Below, piece after piece: positions 25,210-32,511 of a stretch of DNA of 64,000 bases (position 1 is the stretch's first letter; the number at the start of each line of letters is the position of its first letter). The notes under the pieces were generated by a model, which was given only the letters and a program-made list of their open reading frames with translations, made no database searches and was not told the DNA's origin. The translations under genes were made by a program, and so were the position numbers. The stretch covers positions 1-64,000 of the forward strand of contig UEIF01000030.1 in the NCBI GenBank assembly GCA_900468805.1, given 5' to 3'. Source of the stretch: Hyphomicrobiales bacterium. Lineage in GTDB: Bacteria > Pseudomonadota > Alphaproteobacteria > Rhizobiales > Rhizobiaceae.

Positions 25210-25938
25210 ATGAGCGACATTACGGACGCCTATTTCGCCAATCTCATCGGCCGGCTGGAGGAGCTGAAACAGGCCCTTGCGGAGCCGATGGCGCAGGCCG
25301 CTGCCGCGATACTCGAGGCTGCCCGTGGCGACAAGCGCGTCTATGTCTTCGGCACCGGCCATTCGCATATGCTGGCGGAAGAAGTTCACTATCGCGCTGG
25401 CGGGCTCGCCTTCACGGTGCCGGTCCTGGTCGGTTCGGCGATGCTGCATGAGGGTGCGGTCATCAGTTCGGTCTATGAACGCACCCAGGGTCTGGTACGG
25501 CCGATGTTGGAGCGTTACGGCATGCAGCCGGGCGACGTCATCATCATCGCCTCGAATTCGGGCGTGAATGCCGCGCCGATCGAGGCGGCCGACTATGCGC
25601 GAGAGATCGGCGTCAAGGTGATCGCCATCACATCGATTGCCTATTCGACAGCGATCGCCAATGGCCGCCGGCGGTTGGCCGATGTCGCAGATGTGGTGCT
25701 CGACAACGGATTGCCGCCGGGCGACGCCGTTCTCGATCTGGATGGCACCGGCCTCCGGGTCGGGCCGGTCTCGACGGCGGTCGGGGTGACGGTCATCAAC
25801 GCCATCTTCGCGGACGTCGCCTCCGAGCTTTCCAAGTCCGGCGATGCGCCGGTCTATCTTAGCGCCAACATGCCGGGTGCTGCGGAGATCAACCAGAAAC
25901 TGGTGAAGAAATACCGCCCGCGCAATCCTCATCTCTGA
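25210..25938 (+). CDS. SIS-domain sugar-phosphate binding protein
   Basis: 242-residue single-SIS protein. The phosphosugar pocket shows VYVFGTGHSHMLAEEVHYRAGG and IIIASNSGVNAAPIE. It is 10 bp after nagA and closes the operon. Likely a sugar-phosphate isomerase or an accessory enzyme in amino-sugar use; compare MurQ- or GmhA-like proteins, though it matches neither signature well. Substrate not known. Confidence 0.82.
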   Translation: MSDITDAYFANLIGRLEELKQALAEPMAQAAAAILEAARGDKRVYVFGTGHSHMLAEEVHYRAGGLAFTVPVLVGSAMLHEGAVISSVYERTQGLVRPMLERYGMQPGDVIIIASNSGVNAAPIEAADYAREIGVKVIAITSIAYSTAIANGRRRLADVADVVLDNGLPPGDAVLDLDGTGLRVGPVSTAVGVTVINAIFADVASELSKSGDAPVYLSANMPGAAEINQKLVKKYRPRNPHL

Positions 25939-26029
25939 GTACGGAGGCCGGCGTTTTTCCGGGCTTTCTCTATATGGCCACGGGCACCGTCAGGGCGATC
26001 GTGCCCTTGGAAGCAGACGTCAAATGAAA

Positions 26030-26057
26030 ACGGCCCGAAGCGGGTGCTCCAGGCCGT
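26030..26057 (-). terminator. Probable terminator of efp
   Basis: Read on the minus strand, ACGGCC (26057-26052) pairs with GGCCGT (26035-26030), followed by TTTCATTTG; an inner CCCG-CTT-CGGG can pair instead. It lies 24 bp beyond the efp stop. Confidence 0.55.
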
Positions 26058-26080
26058 CGGAATGTCTGGAACTGATGCGA

Positions 26081-26650
26081 TCAGTTCTTGGCGCGCTCGA
26101 CGTAGGAATTGTCTTCCGTCGCGATGACGACGCGGGTGCCGGCGTCGATATGGGGCGGAACCAAAGTGCGGATGCCGTTCGACAGGATCGCCGGCTTATA
26201 GGAGGAGGAGGCCGTCTGGCCCTTCACGACCGGCTCAGTCTCGACGATCTCGAGGGTGACGTGGCGCGGCAGATCGAGCGCCAGCGGAATGCCTTCGTGG
26301 ATCGACAGGATGCAGGTCATGCCTTCCTGGAGATAGGCCTTTTGGTCACCCATGGTGTCGACATCGACCACGACCTGATCATAGGTGGCCGGGTTCATGA
26401 AGTGGAAGCCTTCGCCGTCTTCATAAAGATACTGGAAGTTGACGTCTTCAACGAAGGCGCGCTCGACCTGCTCGGTGGTGCGCCAACGCTCGGAAACCTT
26501 CACACCGTCGACGATGCGGCGCATGTCGACCTGGGTGACCGGCGTGCCCTTGCCCGGATGGAAATTCTGAGCCGTGAGAACGACGTAGAGCTTGCCGTCG
26601 ACATCGAGAACGTTGCCCTTGCGGACCGAAGAGGCGATGACCTTGACCAT
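26081..26650 (-). CDS. efp: Translation elongation factor P
   Basis: 189-residue EF-P, which relieves ribosome stalling at consecutive prolines. The domain I loop HPGKG carries Lys34, the residue that receives the (R)-beta-lysyl modification. The modification genes epmA and epmB lie next to it on the opposite strand, so the whole system is encoded here. Length and the C-terminal OB domain ending (GTRVVIATEDNSYVERAKN) are normal. Confidence 0.96.
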   Translation of the reverse strand: MVKVIASSVRKGNVLDVDGKLYVVLTAQNFHPGKGTPVTQVDMRRIVDGVKVSERWRTTEQVERAFVEDVNFQYLYEDGEGFHFMNPATYDQVVVDVDTMGDQKAYLQEGMTCILSIHEGIPLALDLPRHVTLEIVETEPVVKGQTASSSYKPAILSNGIRTLVPPHIDAGTRVVIATEDNSYVERAKN

Positions 26651-26800
26651 AAGACTTCCTTGTAAGTCGGCTTTCGGCGTCGTAGAGGACAGTCGGAATG
26701 GCCCTGAAGACGCAAAATGTTTTTCTTTCGGGGCGCACTAACCTAAAATCGCAGAAATAGCCACCCCCATACCGGTTGAATCCGGCGAGGAAAGCGCTGA

Positions 26801-27865
26801 ATGAACCTCACGAGCGCCAAAGCGTCTCCCTGGTGGACCCCCGCCGTACACGCCGATCGCCGTCCGTTCCTCATGGGGCGCAACGCGATCCAGGCAGCGT
26901 TGCGCGGCTACTTCGCGCGTGAGGATTTCATCGAGGTCGATACCGCCACCCTGCAGGTCTCTCCGGGCAATGAGGCGCATCTGCATGCCTTTGCCACACA
27001 GGCCCTGACGACAGATGGACAGGCTGCACCCTTCTACCTGCACACGTCGCCGGAATTTGCCTGCAAGAAGCTCTTGGCCGCTGGTGAAGAACGCATCGTC
27101 TGCTTCGCACATGTCTATCGCAACCGCGAGCGTGGGCCGCTCCATCATCCGGAGTTCACCATGCTCGAATGGTATCGTGCGGGCGAAAGCTATGAGAGCC
27201 TGATGATGGATTGCGTGCGCATGCTGGCGCTCGCTGCCGAAACGGTTAGGACCGCAAAGCTCACCTATCGCGGCGCCGAGTGCGATCCCTTCGCCGGGCC
27301 GGAGCGTCTCAGCGTTGCAGAAGCGTTCGGGCGCCACGCCGGCATCGATCTTCTGGCTTCTGTGTCTGCTGACGGCTCAACCGATCGCGAGCATCTCGCT
27401 GCCGAAATGGGGCGGGTCGGCATGCGCGTTGCCGATGACGACCATTGGGCCGATCTTTTCAGCCGGGTGCTGGTGGAGAAGGTCGAGCCGCATCTCGGCT
27501 TCGGCCGCGTCACCATTCTCGATGAATATCCGGTTTCCGAAGCCGCGCTTGCGCGGCCGTCGGCGCGCGATCCCCGCGTGGCGGAGCGGTTCGAACTTTA
27601 TGCTTGCGGCGTCGAGCTTGCCAACGGCTTTGGCGAATTGACCAATGCCGCCGAGCAGCGGCGTCGTTTCGAGATCGAGATGGCGGAGAAGATGCGGGTC
27701 TATGGCGAGACCTATCCGCTCGACGAGGATTTTCTGGCCGCGCTGGCGATCATGCCGGAAGCAAGCGGTATCGCGCTCGGCTTCGACCGCCTGGCGATGC
27801 TGGCGACGGGTGCCTCGCGGATCGATCAGGTGCTCTGGGCGCCGGTCGCGGAGTATGGCCGATGA
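26801..27865 (+). CDS. epmA: EF-P lysyl-transferase EpmA (GenX/PoxA)
   Basis: 354-residue homologue of the class II lysyl-tRNA synthetase catalytic domain without the anticodon-binding domain. Motif 2 reads CFAHVYRNRERGPLHHPEFTMLEWY and motif 3 reads ASGIALGFDRLAMLATG. EpmA ligates (R)-beta-lysine to Lys34 of EF-P. It sits divergently 150 bp from efp and overlaps epmB by 4 nt. Confidence 0.95.
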   Translation: MNLTSAKASPWWTPAVHADRRPFLMGRNAIQAALRGYFAREDFIEVDTATLQVSPGNEAHLHAFATQALTTDGQAAPFYLHTSPEFACKKLLAAGEERIVCFAHVYRNRERGPLHHPEFTMLEWYRAGESYESLMMDCVRMLALAAETVRTAKLTYRGAECDPFAGPERLSVAEAFGRHAGIDLLASVSADGSTDREHLAAEMGRVGMRVADDDHWADLFSRVLVEKVEPHLGFGRVTILDEYPVSEAALARPSARDPRVAERFELYACGVELANGFGELTNAAEQRRRFEIEMAEKMRVYGETYPLDEDFLAALAIMPEASGIALGFDRLAMLATGASRIDQVLWAPVAEYGR

Positions 27866-28914
27866 ATATCATGCGGCCGATCAAGGGCGTGGACGATCTT
27901 GTCAGGGCCGGGCTGATCGAAGAAGCCGAACGGCTGGCGCTCGACGAGGTTGCCACGCGTTATGCCCTCACGCTGACGCCCGCCATGGCGCGGCTGATCG
28001 ATCATGCCGATCCGGCCGATCCGATTGCGCGGCAATTCGTGCCCGATGCAGCGGAGCTCGTCACCACGCCGGAGGAACGAGCTGATCCCATAGGCGATCA
28101 TGCCCACAGCCCGGTCGAGGGCATCGTGCATCGCTATCCCGACCGCGTGCTGCTGAAGGCCGTGCATGTCTGCCCGGTCTATTGCCGCTTCTGTTTCCGG
28201 CGGGAGATGGTCGGGCCGCAGGGGCTCGGCACTCTCGATGCAGCGGCGCTCACTGCCGCCTTCGACTATATCAGCGGGCATGGCGAAATCTGGGAAGTGA
28301 TCCTGACGGGCGGCGATCCGCTGGTGCTTTCACCGCGGCGTCTTGGTGAGATTCTCAGCCAGCTTGCAGAGATCGAGCACGTGAAGATCGTGCGCTTGCA
28401 TACGCGCGTGCCCGCCGTCGATCCGCAAAAGATCGATGCAGAGCTGATCGCGGCGCTGAAAGCGAGTGGCAAGACTGTCTATGTCGCGCTTCACGCCAAC
28501 CATCCGCGGGAACTGACGGCGGAAGCACGCGCCGCCTGCGCCCGGCTGGTGGATGCCGGCATCGTCATGGTCAGCCAGTCGGTGCTCCTGAGGGGTGTCA
28601 ACGATGATCCTGATATCCTGGCGGAACTGATGCGGGCCTTTGTCGAGACGCGTGTGAAACCCTATTATCTGCATCATCCGGATCTTGCGCCCGGCACCAG
28701 CCATTTCCGGCTGTCGATAGAGGAGGGGCAGAAGATCGTGGCCTCGCTTCGCGGCCGTATCTCCGGCCTCTGCCAGCCTACCTATATTCTCGATATTCCC
28801 GGCGGTTACGGCAAGGCGGTAATCGGCGAGAGCGCCGTGAAGACGACCGGGGAGGGCTGTTACTCGATCTCGGATTATCGCGGTGGCGAGCATTCCTATC
28901 CGCCTGCCGGTTAA
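27862..28914 (+). CDS. epmB: EF-P-associated lysine 2,3-aminomutase EpmB
   Basis: 350-residue radical SAM enzyme that converts L-lysine to (R)-beta-lysine for EF-P. The iron-sulfur motif CPVYCRFC places Cys104, 108 and 111; FRREMVG and LTGGDPLVLS follow as in KamA/EpmB. The start ATG overlaps epmA (ATGA at 27862-27865); a longer frame reaching back to 27604 is an artefact inside epmA. No epmC hydroxylase is seen here. Confidence 0.94.
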   Translation: MNIMRPIKGVDDLVRAGLIEEAERLALDEVATRYALTLTPAMARLIDHADPADPIARQFVPDAAELVTTPEERADPIGDHAHSPVEGIVHRYPDRVLLKAVHVCPVYCRFCFRREMVGPQGLGTLDAAALTAAFDYISGHGEIWEVILTGGDPLVLSPRRLGEILSQLAEIEHVKIVRLHTRVPAVDPQKIDAELIAALKASGKTVYVALHANHPRELTAEARAACARLVDAGIVMVSQSVLLRGVNDDPDILAELMRAFVETRVKPYYLHHPDLAPGTSHFRLSIEEGQKIVASLRGRISGLCQPTYILDIPGGYGKAVIGESAVKTTGEGCYSISDYRGGEHSYPPAG

Positions 28915-29089
28915 CGCAAAAGTGCGCGTTTGGCGTACCATTTCTGCACTCGGCACAGCCGCCGCCAGTTGCGGCCGCTCTGCTTAGACTATATCAAACT
29001 ATTGATAGAAATTAAGTATTAGGCATCAGCCCGGCATGATTTGTAAAATGCCAAGTATGGGCGATAGTTATATTTAACTAATAACATTA

Positions 29090-29110
29090 GCGGAATGTTC
29101 TGTTTTCCGC
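29090..29110. promoter_or_regulatory. Inverted repeat upstream of the carrier-protein operon
   Basis: GCGGAA (29090-29095) and TTCCGC (29105-29110) flank 9 nt in an AT-rich 264-bp leader, about 70 bp before the first start codon. The surrounding TTATATTTAACTAATAAC is promoter-like. Possible regulator site; no T-run, so not a terminator. Confidence 0.45.
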
Positions 29111-29178
29111 ACTAAAAGCACTCCCATGAAAAGGCGATGAATGCCGGCTCAGGATCATGAAAATCTGGAGTTAATGGG

Positions 29179-29430
29179 ATGAACAAGACAATCCGCGACC
29201 TCGTAGCCAAATTCGGTAAGCTTCCTGTTTCGATCGATCAGGTTGCCGATGATGCGGATCTCTACACCGCGGGTCTGACGTCCTTCGCCTCGGTGCAGCT
29301 CATGCTCGGCATCGAAGAGGCATTCGACATCGAATTTCCGGATAATCTCCTGAACCGCAAGTCCTTTTCCAGCATTTCAGCGATCGCCAAGACGGTCGAT
29401 CTCATCCAGGATAGCCGAAAGGTCGCCTGA
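29179..29430 (+). CDS. Acyl carrier protein (stand-alone, aminoacyl carrier type)
   Basis: 83-residue four-helix carrier protein. The phosphopantetheine site is Ser35 in the sequence YTAGLTSFASVQLML; the usual Asp-Ser-Leu is Thr-Ser-Phe, as in several non-ribosomal or dedicated carriers. GGAG at 29167-29170 fits ATG 29179. It overlaps the next gene by 1 nt, and an amino acid:carrier protein ligase homologue follows, so the cargo is inferred to be an amino acid rather than a fatty acid. It is not the fatty-acid AcpP, whose motif is DSLDxVE. Confidence 0.9.
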   Translation: MNKTIRDLVAKFGKLPVSIDQVADDADLYTAGLTSFASVQLMLGIEEAFDIEFPDNLLNRKSFSSISAIAKTVDLIQDSRKVA

Positions 29431-30611
29431 TGAACTTCCCGGTCAAGATCACGGAAGACAGCCTCGTCGCAAGGGCTGCTCGCGTCGCCGAAATTGCGGC
29501 AAGGCATGCGGATGCCGTCGATTTTGAGGGCCGGTTCCCGCAGGAAGCCATAAACGCGATGAAGGCCGAGCGTCTGTTCGGCATCCAGATTCCCCGCCAT
29601 CTCGGCGGCGAGGCCGCTTCCATTACCGATATCGCCGAATTGTGCTCGGTGCTCGGTCAGGCCTGCGCGGCAAGCGCGATGGTCTTCGCCATGCACCAGA
29701 TCAAGCTTTCAAGCCTTGTCGAACATGGCGTTGACAGCGAATGGCATAGCGCCTTCATGCGCCGCATAGTCGCCGAACAGCTCCTCATCGCCTCCGCCAC
29801 CACTGAGGGCGGGATCGGCGGCAATCTGCGCAACAGCATCTGCGCGATCGAAATCGACGGTGATACCTGCCGGCTGGAAAAGGACGCAACCGTCATTTCC
29901 TACGGTTCGCATGCCGATGCCATTCTCATCACCTCGCGCAGCCATTCGCGGGCCGCCTCTTCCGATCAGGTGCTGACGGCTTTCTTGAAAGACCAGTACA
30001 CGATCGAAAAGACGCATGTCTGGAATACGCTCGGCATGCGCGGCACTTGCTCCGACGGCTTCCTGTTCAAGGGCAAGGCGCCGGCCGTACAGATCCTGCC
30101 GAAGCCTTTTGCTGAAATCGCTGCACAGTCGATGCTGGCATCTTCACACCTGCTCTGGAGCGGTGTCTGGTACGGCATCGCGGTTGACGCCGTTTCCCGC
30201 GCTCAAGCATTCGTGCGTGCCGCCGCCCGCAAGTCTCCCGATGCCACGCCGCCCGGCGCGCTTCGCCTCGCGGAGGTCTCCAACCTTCTGCAGATGGTGA
30301 AATCCAACGTCGTTGCCGGCCTCAAGGCCTATGAAGACGCCAAGGCTGACGGCGACAAGCTTTCTTCGATGGGTTTTGCCGTTGCAATGAACAACGTGAA
30401 GATCGCTTCTTCCGAAACGATCCTGGAAATCGTCAATCATACCATGCTGATCTGCGGCATCATGGGCTACAAGAACGGTACGCCCTTCAGCCTCGGACGC
30501 CATCTGCGCGATGCCCATTCCGCGCAACTCATGATCTCGAACGACCGCATCCTCGGCAATACGTCGAGCATGCTTCTTGTCCATAAGCAGGACACTAGCC
30601 TACTGGGGTAA
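29430..30611 (+). CDS. Acyl-CoA dehydrogenase-like flavoprotein of the carrier-protein operon
   Basis: 393-residue protein of the acyl-CoA dehydrogenase fold: N-terminal helical domain (RFPQEAINAMKAERLFGIQIPRHLGG), central beta domain (ASATTEGGIGGN) and C-terminal helical domain (GYKNGTPFSLGRHLRDAHSAQLM). The common catalytic Glu of the xEGTxxI element is not present; the region reads MISNDRILGN. Members of this fold oxidise carrier-bound amino acids, for example prolyl-S-PCP to pyrrole. Between an ACP and an amino acid:CP ligase, this protein may oxidise or bind the aminoacyl thioester. Overlaps the ACP gene by 1 nt. Confidence 0.85.
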   Translation: MNFPVKITEDSLVARAARVAEIAARHADAVDFEGRFPQEAINAMKAERLFGIQIPRHLGGEAASITDIAELCSVLGQACAASAMVFAMHQIKLSSLVEHGVDSEWHSAFMRRIVAEQLLIASATTEGGIGGNLRNSICAIEIDGDTCRLEKDATVISYGSHADAILITSRSHSRAASSDQVLTAFLKDQYTIEKTHVWNTLGMRGTCSDGFLFKGKAPAVQILPKPFAEIAAQSMLASSHLLWSGVWYGIAVDAVSRAQAFVRAAARKSPDATPPGALRLAEVSNLLQMVKSNVVAGLKAYEDAKADGDKLSSMGFAVAMNNVKIASSETILEIVNHTMLICGIMGYKNGTPFSLGRHLRDAHSAQLMISNDRILGNTSSMLLVHKQDTSLLG

Positions 30612-30615
30612 AGCC

Positions 30616-31524
30616 ATGGATATGCAGACCTCGTTTCTGGACCGGCTCTTCGAGTCCGGTCTGCTGATCGATACCGGCGTTGACGGTCTTTACGGCCGCA
30701 GTGGTCAGTTCGAAGACGTTATCGCCGCCTTTGAACGGCTGATCGATAAGTTTGGCGGCGCCGATGGCGCCGAGGCGATGCGTTTTCCGCCTGGCATGAA
30801 CCGCGCACTCTTCGAAAAGAGCGGGTACATGAAGAGCTTTCCGCAGCTCGCCGGCACGGTGCACAGCTTCTGCGGCAGCGAGCTCGACCATATGAGCCTG
30901 TTGCAGTGCATGGAAGTCGGCGAGGACTGGACGAAGGACCAGAAGGCGACCGATATCGTGCTGACGCCGGCAGCCTGCTATCCGCTCTATCCGACCGTTG
31001 CCAAGCGCGGCAACCTGCCTGCCAAGGGCGGCCTCTTCGATCTGCAATCCTATTGTTTCCGCCATGAGCCTTCCAAGGATCCGGCTCGCCAGCAGCTCTT
31101 TCGCATGCGCGAATATGTCTGCATGGGCACCGAGCAACATGTGACCGATTTCCGCCAGAGCTGGATGGATCGCGGCCTTGAAATGATGAAGCAGGTCGGG
31201 CTCGACGTTACGATCGATGTTGCCAACGACCCCTTTTTCGGCCGCGCCGGCAAAATGATGGTCAATAACCAGCGTGACCAGAACCTGAAGTTCGAACTCT
31301 TGATCCCGATCACCTCCGCGGCAAATCCGACGGCCTGCATGAGCTTCAACTACCATCAGGACTCCTTCGGCGTGAAGTGGGGCCTGAACCTCGAAGACGG
31401 CAGCGTCGCCCATACCGCCTGCGTCGGCTTCGGCCTGGAGCGCATCGCGCTCGCGCTCTTCCATCACCATGGTCTCGACGTCAAGGAATGGCCGGCAAGT
31501 GTGCGGAAAGTCCTGTGGGGCTGA
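30616..31524 (+). CDS. Amino acid:[carrier protein] ligase, class II seryl-tRNA synthetase homologue
   Basis: 302-residue truncated class II synthetase core without a tRNA-binding domain. Motif 2 is FRHEPS...FRMREYV and motif 3 is VGFGLERIALALF. Cys121, Glu166 and Cys269 occupy the positions of the zinc ligands in the characterised Bradyrhizobium enzyme, shifted by ten residues. These enzymes activate glycine or alanine with ATP and load the phosphopantetheine of a dedicated carrier protein, which is encoded two genes upstream. ATG 30616 lies 4 bp after the previous stop; the longer frame from 30577 is unlikely. Substrate not determinable from sequence alone. Confidence 0.9.
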   Translation: MDMQTSFLDRLFESGLLIDTGVDGLYGRSGQFEDVIAAFERLIDKFGGADGAEAMRFPPGMNRALFEKSGYMKSFPQLAGTVHSFCGSELDHMSLLQCMEVGEDWTKDQKATDIVLTPAACYPLYPTVAKRGNLPAKGGLFDLQSYCFRHEPSKDPARQQLFRMREYVCMGTEQHVTDFRQSWMDRGLEMMKQVGLDVTIDVANDPFFGRAGKMMVNNQRDQNLKFELLIPITSAANPTACMSFNYHQDSFGVKWGLNLEDGSVAHTACVGFGLERIALALFHHHGLDVKEWPASVRKVLWG

Positions 31525-31532
31525 GCGGCACG

Positions 31533-32495
31533 ATGACATCGGTCTTTGCGGGTATCGACCCTGATGCCTACAAGCCGCATGCGCTGCATTCCAACGAGCG
31601 CATGTGGCCGGAGACCAATTGCTATATCGATCTTTGGATCGAGGTTCTCTCGACCTTCGGCGTTGCGCCGGAAGCCATGCTCAGTTTCACGCTGACGCAG
31701 GATTTCGAGGGCGACCAGTTCACCTTCTTCAAGGTGCCGTTGGAGGATCTCGAAGCGCTCTACGGCATCCGCGCCACCGAGCTTGCGATCTACGACCGTA
31801 TCGAGCGGCACGTCGAGGTGCAGACAGCCCGCGGGCGGCTCTGCCTCATCGAAATGGATTCCTTCTACATGCCGGATACGCGCGGCACCGCCTACCGGCA
31901 GGAGCATGGCAAGACCACGGTCGCGATCAACCGGCTGGATTTTGCCGGCAAGCGCGTCGACTACTTCCACAATGCCGGTTATTTCCGCATCGAAGGCGAG
32001 GATTTCGACGGGCTGTTCCAATCCCATCTGACGGACGAGGATGCGCCGTTCCTGCCCTATACGGAATTCGTCAAGTTCCCGGAACGCCCTGTCGGCGAAG
32101 CGCATCTGCGCGAGGTTTCCCGGCGTCTCCTTGCTTTCCATTTTCGTCGCCGCCCGAGCGCCAACCCGATCCGCGCTTTTGCCGAGGTCTTTCCGCTGCA
32201 GGTCGAAGCAGTGGCCGATCGGCCCTTCGGCTTCTTCCACAAATATGCCTTCAACACGCTGCGGCAGGTGGGTGCGAATTTCGAACTTGCTGCCGATCAT
32301 CTGACCTGGCTTTCAGCCGGCGAGTTTGGTGTTGCCGCTGAGGAGGCGCGCCGCATCTCGGAAGGGGCGAAGTCGGTTCAGTTCCAGCTTGCCCGCGCGG
32401 TCACCCGCCACAAGTTCGAACCATTGAAAGCGGCACTTGATCCGGCAGCCGATGCATGGGATTCGATGATGGCATCGCTCGTGGAGCGAGTCTGA
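31533..32495 (+). CDS. DUF1839 protein, possible aminoacyl transferase
   Basis: 320-residue protein of the DUF1839 family, which is known to travel with amino acid:carrier protein ligases. I see a papain-like order of residues: Cys30 in ETNCYIDLWIEVL, Asp109 in LIEMDSFYMPDT, and His125 in YRQEHGKTTVAIN. The spacing and the D-x-x-Y-x-P...Y...H...V pattern resemble the N-terminal domain of BtrH, which moves an amino acid from a carrier protein to an aminoglycoside. I infer transfer of the aminoacyl group to a sugar or other acceptor. It lies 8 bp after the ligase gene. Confidence 0.8.
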   Translation: MTSVFAGIDPDAYKPHALHSNERMWPETNCYIDLWIEVLSTFGVAPEAMLSFTLTQDFEGDQFTFFKVPLEDLEALYGIRATELAIYDRIERHVEVQTARGRLCLIEMDSFYMPDTRGTAYRQEHGKTTVAINRLDFAGKRVDYFHNAGYFRIEGEDFDGLFQSHLTDEDAPFLPYTEFVKFPERPVGEAHLREVSRRLLAFHFRRRPSANPIRAFAEVFPLQVEAVADRPFGFFHKYAFNTLRQVGANFELAADHLTWLSAGEFGVAAEEARRISEGAKSVQFQLARAVTRHKFEPLKAALDPAADAWDSMMASLVERV

Positions 32496-32511
32496 AGCCG
32501 GAGATCTGACC

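Noticed and set aside
26651..26800. tRNA or small RNA gene between efp and epmA
   Set aside because: No cloverleaf or terminator structure; it is an ordinary divergent promoter region.
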